A stretch of 64,000 bases of DNA from Acanthosepion lycidas (Eukaryota; Mollusca; Cephalopoda; Sepiida; Sepiidae): positions 114,898,910-114,962,909 of the forward strand of contig OZ010587.1 of assembly GCA_963932145.1 (NCBI GenBank), given 5' to 3'. This document shows, one piece after another, positions 45,668 to 60,312 of the stretch. The notes under the pieces were generated by a model. The model made no database searches. It worked only from the letters and a program-made list of their open reading frames with translations, and was not told the origin of the DNA. The stretch's first letter is position 1. Each line of letters opens with the position of its first letter. The position numbers and the translations under genes were made by a program.

Positions 45668-48600
45668 CTTTAATTAAAAACAAAAATATACTTAGTTTTT
45701 AAATCAGAAATGTTATTATTCTGTATATTTTATTGTAAAGCAAAAATATATATATATATATATATAAAAATTTTTCATTCTCTTGAACCATCCAAAATAA
45801 GAAACGCACACAATCTCTTCTCTCTACAAATATTGATATACATCAGTGTGTACACTTCCCAAACATGTGCATAGATACAAATCTATACATCAAACTGCTG
45901 TTTGCTTTGTGTTTAAAAAAAAAGGGGGGGTGCATCAAGGAAGTACTTGAATGAATGAGATTCATTTTATTGACCAAATATGGAATTCTAGTTCAAACTG
46001 AGTATCAGTGATTTATGTTTCTCCTAATTCTTGCATTTGAAACAAAATCCTACATAATGTCAATAGGTGTTAACTAATCAAATTTTATTTTTTACCTCTT
46101 GCTTTTGAAGAGAAAAAAGAAAAAAAATAGTAAATCCCCCACCACCTTAATTTATTATCAGATATTTTTTTTGTTTTTCTAATAAGCTTTTTGTTTGGAA
46201 CAGGATCTTCAATCTTTCTGCATTGAGTCTTTATATCTAATTTTGTTTTAGGCACATCCAAAAACGTGAATTTTTATGTAAAATTAGGATCTTTTTAGCT
46301 TAACCAAAGAAAGTTAGTAATTTAACCCCAGTTTATTTCAATACAAAATCTCATGAGACTTGCAAAGATTCATGACTTTTTAAGTTTGTGAGAGTAAATA
46401 TAAAACAAGAATCAATAAGATTTTAAAATCAAAATGAAGGAATTAAAATTTAAAATTAAACTAAAGACTTAAATATGTCACTTTGATCGATCCCATTGTT
46501 AAGCTTCAAAAGTGATTTATATGATGAAAAATTAAATTAAAATAAAGCTCTACAATTGTGTGTGAGAAGCTGATATGTGAAATCTGAACTGTTTTTTTTT
46601 TTTTATCACCATAGACTGAATGAAGAAGGATGATGTTCAGAGGATATAAACTTTCTTTGTTCATGTAAAAAGTGTTGTTGATTATGGCTCTTATCATCAG
46701 CTACAAATAGATTGGCATGAAATCAATTTCTTTACTCAAAGAGACACCTAACACCAAAGAGAAATAAAGAAAAAAAAAAAAAAAAAAAGTACATCAACCA
46801 ATAGTATGTAAAATTTTCTGAGGAGATCAGTGGAGGTAGATTATGTAAGAGTTTGTTACTGATTTTAACAGTTAAGCTTGTGTTTTAGACATCAGTTAAA
46901 TTTATTCTGCTAATTATTATCAGTGAGTATCAGTGGGGGGGACAAGTAAACTTTCAAGTTAATACTTTAAGGCACTTAAATTTTAACAAACTAAACTGAA
47001 AAAACATTTTTCATATGTTAACCATTTTCTAATCTCCTCTTTTAGAACTTCAATTCAATCAGTGAGGGGAGATGGTTCATATCCTAACATAGCCATATTT
47101 GGGCAAGAAAAGAGCATTGAAACTTCATTTTAGTTACCTTCAGCTGCAATTTAGTTGGAATATTCGATTTTGATCAGATATCTATAAAACCGGAATTGAT
47201 TGTCTAAGAAACTGCACAACCAAATAATAATAATAAAAAACATCAATTCAAAGGAGATTCTCACAAGAGCATCTTTAGATATCAGATTGGATCAAGTGGC
47301 AAAAAGAGGTCAATCAGGTAGACAGGGAAGTGTGAATTAAGTCAAGTACAGCTGTCAGGGAGAATGAAGCAAGTTGTTAAGTTGAATAAAACAAGTTAAT
47401 CACAACACTTCAGTAATGGCTATCATTAGGTGCCTTATTTACAAGTGAACCAATTTTAGTAAGAAAGATTCATTACCAGAGTAAATAGTTAAGCCAAGTT
47501 TTTGACTGATATCTAGATACTATCACAATGTACAATGTAGAATAAAATTAGAAAAACAATTATTTAAAGTTTAATTGCATTAAGAGTATGAAAGTTAGAT
47601 TTTTGCATTGGAAACAATAGTGCACAAGCAAACATAAAACTGCATTTGAAATTAACACTTGCACTTGTCAATGGAAAAGAGATTTGAAAGATCAGCCTGT
47701 AATTTATATTGCATTATTTTTTTGAGAGAGAAGAGTTTAGCTCTTTAGTTGCCAAATGTTTATTTTTGGTAAAACTGTTTCCAGTGAGTATATTTGAACT
47801 CTGCTGTTGGAGACAAAAACTAACTTCTGATGTGAAAATTTATACAGTTTGGCTTTCAGCCAAACAAAAGTGGCAGGACATGAAATTCCAGTAGCAGTGA
47901 GAATAGCATTCAACTATTCAAAAAGAAATAAGTTAAAAGGTGCATATTCTAGTAGAGAGGGAGGATCTGCATTTTAAATTTTGACTTGTCTTAGTTTGAA
48001 CTCAAACTTATGACAAAGTATAGAAATATTTAGATGTATCAATTTTTTTTAATAGCAAAAAAAAAAAAAATAAACCAAACTATTTAAAACTATAAAAAGT
48101 ATACAAGCTGCAATATCTGTGGAGTTAAAGAATTTTCTAAAACATCTACAAAAGCAAAAAGCACAGACTAAGATTTAGTCTTTTTTTTAACTAAATACAT
48201 TATATTTAAAAGTTTCTCTTGAAAAGCATTGAGTGAATTCACTAAATCTACATTTAAGAGATGATACTTTGATTGTTTTTTTAATAGCTATCTACAAGCA
48301 AAAACTGAAACACTAATTTATAGGGTAATACTTTAATAGATTAATTTTCAAGAGCTAGAAATTTTCATCTTTACTTTTCAATTCAAAGACCTGATATTTT
48401 AGGATTTATTTAAATGTTTCATAAAACTCAACTAGTCAAATCACACAAGTAATTTCAGAAAACTAACAAACAAAACTGATTTTTCATAAGTAATCATACA
48501 TGTTTTAACAATGCAAACTGATGAGGACAGAAGAAATTATCAGGAGCTTAAGAAATAATAAAAAAAATAAAACTTCATTATTTGCTTTAGTGGAGAAACT

Positions 48601-51123
48601 AAATGATTGTTGTTAATGGGAAATTATTTTTGAATAAATTTTGTTTTATACTATTTGCTGGAAATAAAAATTTATTGAACTAGTGTTTGTGACATTTTTT
48701 GTCATAATATTCAAACTAAGAAAAAAAATAGTCCAATTTGATTATAGAGTAAATGGAAAAAAAAAAATTACAGAAATGGCAATCAGTAGAAACATAAATC
48801 ACTGGATCCAACCAGAAATAAAATAAATATCAAATATTGCAATGCAATATGGCTGTGTATGAAAACAAAAAAACAAATGAATAAAATAATGCCCGACATA
48901 TGAATTAATGTAAAAAGTATAATTGTTTATTTCCTTGAAAGACAGAGAGAGGAATAGAAAGAGACAGAGAGGAATAGACAGAGAGAAAAGAAATAGACAG
49001 AGAGAAAAGAACATTTTAATGAACTTTTAAACATTTCAAACTTATTTAATTTTTTTCTTTTTATGCACAACTTTTTAAAATTTTATTTTTGTAGTCATCA
49101 CTCACTTTTTAGTAATTTTATATTTGTGATTAAAGAAGATTTTTACAAATATCTTTAAATTAAGCTGTTCCATCCATCAATACTTTCTTTAATTCAATCT
49201 TAATATTTTTCTTTCATTCATTAGTAAAAATGAATATCAGAGATGAGCTTAGGAAGAATAGAACGTGTGTCTGTTATAAAAAAAAAAAAAGGTTAAGTAA
49301 GGGTTAGATATTTTTGTACAAGTGAAAAGCAGAATGAAAAATTTATAATTATTTTGTGATTTTATTTAAAAAGAAATAACATCTAGCAATTATAAGAAAA
49401 AGGAATCAATTGTTACTATCTGTGAAAAGTGAAAATAAAAGATATTTACTAATATGCTAAAGCATTCAGAATATTTTTATCAAAATCTAAGCAAATAAAA
49501 GGTGGAAAATAGTTTTCATGAAAGTAGTGAAAAAAAAACATTAAGTTATTCAGCTTCACAAAACATTTTAAAATATTAGCATGGCATAAAGTTTAAGCCA
49601 GAAATTCTTTCATATTAAGGAAATTACCTTTTTAAGAGACTTTTTAGATTACTTTTTTTATGATGAAAAAGTACTATATAAATAGTTTCAAATATTTTTA
49701 AGGCGGCTTTTATTTTGGCATGGGTTTCGATTTCTTTTAATAGCACAAATGCAAGCAAAGAAGAATTGCTTAGCATGTACAGAAGAAAACTAAAAGATTA
49801 TCAAATTCTTGTTATTTGACTGATAGAAAAACTTTAAGAGTTGCTAAAAAGATGTAAACCTTTGTCAAAGTAAAAGAAAATCTCAAGTTGCAAACTAAGG
49901 AAATAAGCAGGAATGACAAGAAAATATTTTTTGCTTTACGTTAAAATTGATAATTGAAGGAGAGGCAGTTTTATTATTAAATTCTGAGAACAGATTTTAG
50001 AGGAAGAGGAGAAATAAAAACAGAGCTGATATCAGTAATCCAATAAATGATTTTCAAAACATGAGAATATAACAACAAACCCTGTACATTCAAGTTTATT
50101 CAATAACTGGAAACCAAAGAGGGTTATTCTGTGAGTGAGGAGAAAGTGACATTTGAAACTTTTTCTAATTCCAAATTTCAGAAATCAAATTTAAGCATGA
50201 AATTATTTTATTCATGAGTTAAAGTTTGGTGAAAAAATATTTATATTTGCAGCTTCTTTTTTCATAATTCTGTGATTAAATCAGTAATTGTTACAGATTG
50301 GGATTCTATACAAGTAAACGGACTAGCATAATACGTATTTGGAGATTGAAGAAAACCGTTACATGTTCTATTTTTCTCTTTCTAAATTGAATCAACATAG
50401 AACTTAAAAGGAACTAAGTGTTCCACCTTTCAAAAGAACCTCTTTCCCAAACAATATGCAAGCACAAACAATATCACTATGTTTTAATAACAATCAAGTT
50501 TGCCAGCATCTTTTTTTTAAGTTAAATGATTTATCAAGGAAAAAATGAATGACAGAGAAGCAGATGTATCAAAATAAGCAAGCTGACTTTTCATCTTAAT
50601 ATTTTTGCCTATGTCTTTGTAAAATGAATATAGTTAAAAAAGAATAAAGTCTCCTCTGTCAAATATGATATTAAATAATACCAAAGAATTAAACAATTAT
50701 GATGTTGGTTTCCTGAGCCAAATGCTTAAGAAATCTTTGGTAGCAATATGAGAATGTCTAATACAAAGAAAATGTCTAAAGTTGGTGCTCAAGATATGGA
50801 ATGAAAATGTTGATATGCTAGCAGAGAAGAAAATGATGCCAATCAATAGTCTTAAGTAAAACATCGAATGCAATTCTGCACAATTTAAAGATAGAGAGAA
50901 AACAATGTTAATGCAAAATAATTGAATAACAATATTGCATAAATACATTCATAATGTAAATATATAGCGCTTGTTAGAAATTGTAAGCAAATAATTGCTT
51001 ATATGGCTACATGCCATTAACACCAAATCTATAATCATTAACATATTTTTATTTTTCTCTGGAGCAAAAAGTTTGTCAAAATTTGTAGACCAGTATTATT
51101 AGTTTGAGATAATATATATTATA

Positions 51124-51124
<1 letters not shown>

Positions 51125-51170
<46 letters not shown>
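51125..51170. repeat. AT dinucleotide microsatellite
   Basis: Uninterrupted (TA)n. Confidence 0.95.
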
Positions 51171-51178
<8 letters not shown>

Positions 51179-52194
51179 AGTGAATAAAGTTCAGTCTTTA
51201 ATTTTATTTAAAGTGCTTCTATTTTTCATTAGATGGTTTGGAATGTCTGGCTAATAAGTGCTGCAAGGAGGAAATAATATGAAGACAAAAAGTATTTGAT
51301 AAATGACAACTATTTACACACATGTTACACAAGTAAACTAAATGGTAATTAATCAAAACAGGATGTTCAGTTTTGATAAGTATCTTTTATAAGATTGTCA
51401 AATTTGTTTTCACTTCCCAATTTTAACAGTAATTCTAATTATCAGAACATGAAAATATTATTAAGATTATTCTAACAATTATGATAAAGATGATAGTAAT
51501 TCTCCACGTGATAGAAAAGCTTTTTGGATTTCTTAGGAAAATGAGAAATCTGTTTTTTTTAAATTTGCCTCTTTGAAATGATATCACATTGAGTAGTTTA
51601 TCTTGAGAAGTGAACCATCATATATATAATTACTCAAATAGATCTGTTTGCCCACCACAGCAGGTATGAAAAGAACATGCAAGAGTAACATCAGTGTATT
51701 TGACTATTACAGATCTGTCATTATATTTTTTTAAGGAAAGCATGGTATAAGATATATACATATAACACACAAAATGTCTGGGGAATTTCAACTGTGCGCA
51801 CCAACCAGATATACTCCCAGGTGAACTCCTTTGCCATTACCCTTTCTGAGGGTACAAACAGTAAGCAAGTCAAGAGGGGTCATTTACTGGAATTATTTTA
51901 TTTATTTATATATATTTTTTTAAATGGTTAAATCCAAGGTTTTTGGGTGGTAAATGAAAATAAATAAAATGAAGAAAACCTTTTTCTCTATTATCAAATC
52001 CCAGGATAAAATTTTGCAATATAGTTTGAAGGCTACAAGTATTATTATTTTGTTTTAATTTAATGAAAAGTAAATACCAGATAATTGCTCAAATTTAAAA
52101 TGTTAATTAGTTTGAAACATTACAGTGAAGTACTTTTCAAATGATTTTAGATGGCTCACTGTTATGGTTATATCCTGATATCAGAAGTTAATAT

Positions 52195-52229
<35 letters not shown>

Positions 52230-54240
52230 TATTTTATTACAGAATATGACAGACAAGGATTACTTCACTTTTTTAAATTTTTTTTTTTTACATATAGTTT
52301 TTCTCTAGGTTCTGTACAAGGGAATGAATGGTTAGTTTGAGACTGAAGATATAGTCCATAGTTCTCATAGCTTCATGTAATTTTAACTGTCCTCTGCTCA
52401 TCCTCAGGATGAAAACATGTTATTTGTCAAGAGAGGATGAACTTAAACTGATATTGTATTGGTATATCTTTTAGAGAATATGATTTCTGAATTTTACATC
52501 AGAAAATGTAATTAGAAAAATAATGGAAAGTCATTTGTTAGTATTGGTATTTTCAGCACTGTAACATGGATTTTGAAAAGATACAGACAACACTGTAAGC
52601 AATGGCTATCCTTGATTTCTCTAATGCAAGAATCAGAAACAATTTTTTCTAAGTGAAATTTCAATGTAATATCAGTTTGAGTTTGTATAATTTTCTGATA
52701 ACTAGCACCTGTGGATGACCAGAGAATAGTCAAAAGGGCTGCATCCAAACATAAAAACTAGGAACAATTTCTGTACTCTTGAACCAACCACCTGCGATGG
52801 AAATACAAGAAACTACAGAAAATAAAATATTCCTTTTCTTAATAATACAAGCATAAATGAAAAATTGCTGCTTTAAGGAATATTTTTTAATCCACTCATA
52901 TTCGTTAGTATTCAGAGAGAAAAAAAGCCTCTTCAGTTATAAGCTTTCAATAAAAAAAAAAGCTTATTTCCCCTCTTATGAGTCTAGCAAATATATTTTC
53001 ACCTTTTATTTACATAAGATTATTTTCAATTATTTAAAAAAAAACAAAAAACAAAAAAAACAAAAAACAATCCTCCCTTCAAAAAGATAAAAAAGACCAA
53101 TTACAAAAATGGTAGCTATTGTCCACACATTGTCATTATAAGGCAAATGATTTTCCTACTTTTCTTTAATCTGAAATGACAGTAACCAGCAACATGACAA
53201 TGTAACATCATTTAGAAGAAATGTTCTTTTAGTTTGAAGATAACAGGATAAATAAGGGATTCCTCCATCCCAGTACAATGGCCATTTGTCAGTAAAGGCA
53301 GATTGTAATTTTTTTGTGATTAATAAATTAAAAAATAAAATAAAAATGTTATTCAAAAGGTTATTTTATGAATAATGCAAACTTTTATTGAAAATCTAAC
53401 TTGTATAAATTAAATATTTTAAATGGCTATTAAACAGCATTTAGCTCTGCTCACCAATTTTGCTGTCTTTTGTAAACTTGGTATTTTTATGTTCATAAAG
53501 TTGAGTGACAAAAAAAAAGTGTCAATCCATAAACTGAAGAAATATATTAAAAGATCACCTATTAAAGCTGTTAGATTTATTTTTTACTTTGATATACTTA
53601 GTGACATAATATTGTAGAAGACATAGTATAGTCATTAAATTATCTATACTACAAGAATATCACAGATTTTACAAGAACAGAAATACAAAAGAAGCATATG
53701 AGCTACTTTGGAGTCAAATTTTCTTTTTAAAAAGATTGTGGTAAAAAAAGTCTTATTAATTTGGCATCAACTCTCAATTTGTTAGCTTGGAACACTGAAT
53801 AAACCAAGTTTTTCACATGTCTGGAAGAAAGCCACTGAATTTTAGGAACATCCACTGAGGAATAAACTTTGGTCAATTGGCTTCAAAGAACAGCATGCTA
53901 AGCATTAGTGAAAATAAACTATCAAGTCAATAAAAAAGAAAAAATGCCAAGAAATGAAGTGACTTGTATGAATAGATATGTCTGACTAATAGAAAGTTAG
54001 AAATTAATCTCTTTTGTACTTTGATGCTAAACTATTTTTTAATAGAAACATTTCAGCAAATCTAAATTAGTCATTTAATATCAACATCAATTTTTTTTAA
54101 CTGATGTTACAGAGCAAAGAACAAATATTGGTAACATTTCAATCACATATTGTTCTGTCAATTATTTTCTAGACATAAAATGATCCATAAGTCTAACAAG
54201 TCAGTTTGGAACAAACATTTTAGCTGAATTCTTAAATATA

Positions 54241-54320
54241 TTAGGTTGGTGCAAAAATAGTGTCGTTTTCTCACATATGTTACTATGTAAGAAAACGACA
54301 TTATTTTTGCTCCAACCTAA
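54241..54320. mobile_element. 80-bp mariner-type palindromic MITE
   Basis: It starts TTAGGTTGGTGCAAAAATAG and ends with the near-complement TTTTTGCTCCAACCTAA, flanked by TA on both sides (54239-54240, 54321-54322). Length, ends and full palindromy match the mariner-derived MADE1 type known from vertebrates. In humans that type gave rise to the miR-548 family. It is non-autonomous and would form a hairpin if transcribed. Confidence 0.88.
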
Positions 54321-54322
54321 TA

Positions 54323-56702
54323 GTAATAGTTTAGTATCTAAAAATGTGGTAGTGTATTAATACTAATGACGAGACAGACAAACCATTTTGTAGAAGAGAA
54401 ACAAGTTTAATGCCAGAATTATCAGAAGATACTGAATGACACTGTTGATACTTCTATAAATTCAGTTATGCAAGACTAATTAAAAGCAATGAGTGGAGCG
54501 GGGTGGGGGTCTTATCTTCTGTACCAGACACACAAATAGACAAATCACGATAAAACTTGGCAAAAATTAAATAGGCAAACTTCAACTGGTTCAAAATCTT
54601 AGTGCTATCATTGATATAGAAATCAAATAAAATTATTTTAGATAGTTTATTCATGAAAATGAATAAGTTGTTGATTGAAAAATGTAACTTTTTGGAATTT
54701 ATTTTCTCTCACCTGAAGATAGTCACAAATGCTCTCCATTTCAAGCTGAATGTTACCAACTTTAAAGGTTGGATGCCTCATTATAATGTAATGGTTAACA
54801 AGCTGTGTTGCAGAATATTAACACAGTGTTCAATCCTTATTAGGTGCCTCATACTAGTGCCCTTGTGCCAAAACGAAACTATACTTATTAAAAAAAAAAA
54901 AAAAAAAATGTTTAAAAACCAATGATCTTTTCATGCTAAAATTCATGTGTGTATAGTGAAAAATTCTGTGTCTATGGCTAAGAGAAGATGAAGGGCATTT
55001 TTTGTTGTTTTAAACACATAATCTTATATTTTAACCTACTGATAATGATTACTACTTTCCAAGATAACAGAAAACTACTATAAAAGAAAAAAATGTTTGT
55101 TAAGAGAGAAAATTTACAACCAATTGCTAAATAATTACATAAAATTTTTAATTTTTAATCTAACTGCAAGCATCAGCAGGTGGTTGATATAACTGAAATC
55201 ATTTCAGTGGGAAGCCAATTCTCAGTTACTCACTATAAAAAACCTACATTTTTAAATAGTTCCCCTATTACCGCAGATTGACATTTTTATCTCTCTTTTT
55301 TTTTTTTTTTTTGTAACTGTATGAGGTTAGGTAAGACCTCCCAAAATGAATCAGTTAATGAAAGGTGGTGAAGTGGTTATGGTATGAATTTAGAATGTTG
55401 TATTCCTATGTAGAAATATGATGAAGAAATTAAAAAAAAAAAAACTTATGACAATGAATTCTTCAAACATTAAGTGTAAAGTTGAAATCCGAAAGCTTCA
55501 AGTTTATTATATAACAATATCATCTGAATTAATTCATTCAGAGAATATATAAGACACCCCAAAAGAGAAATTTGCAGAAATAACCTGAAGAGAAATCAAT
55601 GATAGGATCTGAACCCACAATTAGACCAACAGAGTTACAAATCAATATTTGTTTATTTAAAAAAAAAAAAACAAAAAAAAAACAAAGTTGATGGATCCAA
55701 ATTCACAAAAACACTAAGCATCAGGTATCATCAAAATGCAACGATATATTTTAATGTTTAATAATTGGTGAAAGTTATAAAACTAATTTGTTATATAAGA
55801 GAAAGAGAAATGATTTTAACTTTAATAAGTTGCTTTAATAAAAACTACAAGTGCAGAATGTTGACTATCATTTTAAAATGCCAGACTTGTGATTGGTTTT
55901 CATTGTAAAAGTTGCACATGCCAAAAGAAAAGGACATTATTTTCAGCAAAAAGTTTGAGTATATCATTTCTTATTGTACTGTTTTTTTAAACTATTATTG
56001 TGAAAATTTTTACAGAAGGTACAGGCTTCTGACTAATTACATTTAAATTTTTATCAAAGAATAAACTGACCAAGTAAATGAAGCCACTTGTTTTATGTAG
56101 TTGTAAAGTGTACAAGTCACTAAATTGCAAAAATACAATCTGAATGTGTATTAATAAAAATAATCAATTCAGTCCAATTCAAAGGTTGACTGATAAAACC
56201 AAAGATTTGATTAATTGTTTCTTTCTTCAAATTACACCAATTAAATTCTGTAATGAAATTTTAGTTTTTTTGCACAAAAGAAAAATATAAAATGTACATA
56301 CATTATGTCAACAGATGCCAAATAAATGGGCTAATAGCAGGATTTAAACTCACAAACCAAAAGTTTTAAGATGTTTGATTACCATTCTAAATATTTGAAA
56401 TTCTTAGCAAGCTGGAAGTGTATGAGCAATGTAAGGATAAAAAATGTTATGATGATCAACTGTGCATGTGTGAAGTGTATCCCAAGCAAAAGAATGAAAA
56501 TATATTAAAATCATGAAAATTCAAATCTTTCTACTGTTTTACTTTTGTAAATATAAATGACTGAGGATGAAAATTCAATAAAGAAATAAAAAGTGAGAGA
56601 TTCAAAAGAGAAAATGACAACACAAGGTGCAAAATTTATTGAAGATAGTTTGGTCCTTGTCATTTATTAGAAAATTCAGTTGTTGGAATGCAGTAATTAA
56701 TA
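54323..56702. other. AT-rich DNA
   Basis: Poly-A and poly-T tracts and scattered short frames. No gene, RNA or further element recognised. Confidence 0.4.
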
Positions 56703-56710
56703 GGGACATT

Positions 56711-57159
56711 CATGGCCGGAATATGACTCTTTGGGGAGCCTAAGCTAATAAAATTATGCACCCCCAACCCACCATCTCTGCCTGCACCCATCTTGAATAT
56801 TTTTTACTAGTGATATATTTTAACATTTACATGGCTTGAAGTAAACTTATTACAAATTCTTTAAGTAAACTAGAATATCTTTGTTTGTCAATAAAAGTAT
56901 TCTTTAAGAAATAGTACTATTTTATTTATTACAAACCAAATTAGCACATTCCAACACAACTTTAGTAAAAAAAAAAAAAAAAATTATAACCAGCATTGTA
57001 ATAAAACAATCAAAATAAATGGTGTCTTATTGATGTCATTTCAGTTTATGACACTATTTAGAAGTTATAACATCTAGAAAATTAAAATCATTGCTTTATA
57101 AAAGCTTGATGGGTCCAAGGCTGCAGTCTATACTAGGCCTAGAGGACAATCCGGCCCTG
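56711..57159. mobile_element. 449-bp hAT-type MITE
   Basis: The left end CATGGCCGGAAT and the right end, read on the other strand, CAGGGCCGGATT form terminal inverted repeats of the hAT type. They are flanked by an 8-bp target duplication GGGACATT / GGGACATC (56703-56710 and 57160-57167; one mismatch), the hallmark length for hAT. The interior has no transposase frame, so it is non-autonomous. Confidence 0.8.
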
Positions 57160-57167
57160 GGGACATC

Positions 57168-59100
57168 ATATTCAGAAAATTTGCATGATATTTTATTAAT
57201 TTTGAGTTGGTATATTCCATTTCAATATTTTTAATTATCACACCAAACCTGATTCCCTTTTGCTTTCAACTGTTATTTAAATAAAAAAAATTATGGCTTT
57301 TATTTTTAATATAATATATATAAACAAATAATATTTTCCTGTATTTATGAGATATTTAGTAAGACCAGGGTTTCAAATGTAATACACTAAACAAGGTAGG
57401 ATTGAAATTAACATTACAGAAAGAATGTAAACAAAATTAACTGATTAAAAAAAGAAAGAAAAACAAACTTACTGCACTTGTAATCTGACAAAGTCTAATA
57501 AAGCTAAAGTAAATTAATTGGACCACACTTCAAAACTACCATAGCCCAACAATGTCAAACTTTATAAATCAAGCCATGTAAGCCTTATAAAAAAGATGCA
57601 TTATTGGCTATCAGCTTGAATATGACTTTACTGTTCAGTCATTCAAACAAATTGAATTCTATTTTTGTTACTAGGAGAACTATTCATTGAAAATCTCCAC
57701 AAAGAGGCAATAGTCCAACAATATCAGCATGTCTTTGATAAAATATGGGATCTAAATGAAGATTTGCATCTATGCTAATTTTCTACAAAGAAAATCTGAG
57801 AGAGACTATCAAAATATCTAAGATCTAAAAATACATAAGTTTCAGCAAAATGATTTGAAATTTTTAGACTTACTTCTAACAACTGCTGTTATACATTTCT
57901 AGAAAAGTAGTAAGAAAAAGAAGAAAAAAGAATTAAATGGTTGGGGTATAGGGTATTTTTCAATTCCCAAACATAAAACATTGTATGTTTACAGACTGAA
58001 GCCTGTGTAGAGTTAAAAAAAAAATTTTTTAAAAATGATCAAATGGTTCACAAATGTTTCACTTGGTACTCAGTATTTTTTGGTAAGATTGAATCTGCTT
58101 TATATGAGCAGAAAGTGTATAAAAAAAATACAAACTTTCACTTATAACAACTTTTCAAATGAAATTTTGTTTTTATCAAGGAGATAAACTTTAAAAAATA
58201 TATTCAGCAAAATTAAATCATTAAAATTCATTCTCCTTCAATCAACAAAACTCTTTAAAGCAAAATACTATATTTCAGATATTTCATAACAATTTGTAAT
58301 GGAATTGGTGAATTTATTTTCAATTCCAACATTAGTTCAATACCTATAAAAATTGCCAACTATTATGTGAAATGCCTGTAAAGTTCAGGATATTAAAATA
58401 GTTTTGATGTAAAACCCAGTTCCCAATAACAAAACCATCAGTCAATTTGTTCATCTTTGTATATTTAATAAAATTAATAGCCAATCAAAAATCAAAATGC
58501 ATACAAATTTATATGATTGAAAAGACTTTATCTATGTACTGAAAAATACATGTAACATTTCTTTGTATTTTCCATGAGAGAAATGTCTAAAGAAAAGGAG
58601 ATTCGTTTCTCATAAACATGTGTAAAATAGTCTAAAAATGGCCAACAGTGGAGAAAAAAAAGTTATTAAAAACTTAAAATCATTTTAAGGCATTTTCAAT
58701 TTCTTTCTTTTTATCACAGTTGTTATGGCCATCCATTTTAGCAAAGAAAGAAAGAAAGCAGTTTTATAACAACAGATGTATGATTGCTAGATTCCTTCAC
58801 ACCATTTTTTATTTATTTATTTATTTTGAGGAATTAACAACTGGTCATCAGAATTTTCACTTTTCTTTCAACAAGTAATGAATGGCTCCTTTTACATTAA
58901 ACATTTAAAACAATTATTTAAAATGCACAAAATAAAACCTAATCAAGTTATGCAATGAAAGATTTTTTTTCTTTCATTTTTCCATTTCTTAAAGAGATTT
59001 TCTCTTGAAATGGTAAACTGTGTAATACATCAAGAACAGTTTTAAACAAATCTCTTATCAACTGAATAATCCTTACTCTGAATATGAAGCTTTCACAGTG
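57168..59100. other. AT-rich DNA, possible 3' UTR of the minus-strand cotransporter
   Basis: No coding features. On the minus strand a cluster of AATAAA signals (complement of the ATTT repeats at 58808-58826) lies about 560 bp beyond the cotransporter stop codon and could end its transcript. Confidence 0.35.
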
Positions 59101-59385
59101 AGAGAGTCTATGAAGTTAATATTATCTGCTTTCCAAAATTTGGAAACACACATACACACATATATACATACATACACTCTTCTAATTGAATTCAGTTGAA
59201 CAGAGGTGTGGTAATAATGAAATTGGTGCTAGCTTGGATGTAAGTTAGCTGCAGTCTAAGTACTATGGTACAAGAGAGACTACACACCAGCTGGCCATTT
59301 TGGCGGTGTGTACCTTGCAGCTGTGTCTGTCTTATCACTGTCAGTGAATGTGGACAGTTTTAGAAAGAGTTAGAGAGATAAAGAA

Positions 59386-59521
59386 CTAAGAATAAAATGT
59401 TAAGACACTTCTCTGGTTTCCTCTCAACAATAAAATAGGTGGCAAGTCCCTTGTGAGTGTATCAATCCAAGCCATATAGAGACCTGATGAACAAGTTCCT
59501 TTACGTGGCATAGGCAGCGTC
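59386..59521 (-). CDS. SLC12A2: Na-K-Cl cotransporter (SLC12A2/NKCC-like), last coding exon
   Basis: On the minus strand an acceptor CTTTTGCAG ends at 59522. The exon supplies the last base of a split ATG codon, then 44 residues and a TAG at 59386-59388. The peptide has [24 protein letters not shown] and ends VLTFYS, matching the extreme C terminus of vertebrate NKCC1/2 (LPVARKG, LYMAWLE, DLPPILLVRGN, VLTFYS). It fits NKCC better than NCC (LTFYCQ end) or KCC (EVITIYS end). The family couples Na, K and Cl uptake across the plasma membrane; this is the cytoplasmic tail. The 3' UTR runs leftward from here. It is too short and too split to stand out as an open frame. Confidence 0.93.
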
Positions 59522-60312
59522 CTGCAAAAGATTCAAAATGGTGAGATTAAAAAGCAAACCAACTAGCAATAATAAAATTATTCTACCAAATTAAAATTTA
59601 GCCTCCAAATTAGACTAAAATAAATATATGTACAATACAAAGCTAATTCTATGTTCAAATGTTTTTACATTTCAAAAGGATCACTAATTTTTTTTTTTTT
59701 TTTTTTTAGTTTTATGCCTAATAACTTCAAAAACTGAAGTTATTAAAAAAAATTAATTCAACATTTTCTATAGACTTAGTATTTAAAACAAATTTTAACT
59801 GCTAAGAATGACTCAGTCTCTGGTATCCACAATGGTTCTTAAATGAATTTTATTTTATCTTAGTTAACTGTTAATACTATAAATACCAAAGAGTATTTTA
59901 AAAATGTTTTTTCTATAAAATAACCTGACTATTTAATTACTTTTAACATTAAAATCAATTTACTATAATGTTAAGATGATCATAAACATTGACAAATCAC
60001 TTTCTGCCATAATATATTTTCCTTGATATTCTTCGTTTTTTTTTTTTTTTACAAATGCATTTTTTATGTATTCTTGGCTGACCTTTATAAACTTGTTCAA
60101 TTTCAATACAATAGTTCCTTTTTTGCTTCCTAAAAATTCATATATCTTGACTCAGATATCTGTTCTGAGTCATTTACCTTCCATTCCAAGACTACATTCA
60201 AAATCTAGCCAAAAAGACTCACCCTGATTGATGACAACATTTAGTTTCATTATCAACATGTCTCCAGGTCTACATCAACAAATGTTGGTAAGTATAAATA
60301 AAGATTTTACTA

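Larger units (their letters stand above)
42711..54238. other. AT-rich intergenic DNA
   Basis: No gene recognised on either strand. Open frames up to 83 codons occur but look random. It holds hairpins at 43820-43871 and 45584-45667, an unassigned interspersed-repeat-like patch at about 43990-44160 that is less AT-rich, AT microsatellites (45748-45766; 51125-51170), a purine tract (48945-49010) and a 27-base T run (52200-52226). Part may be 3' UTR of the minus-strand cotransporter gene or intergenic. Confidence 0.45.
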
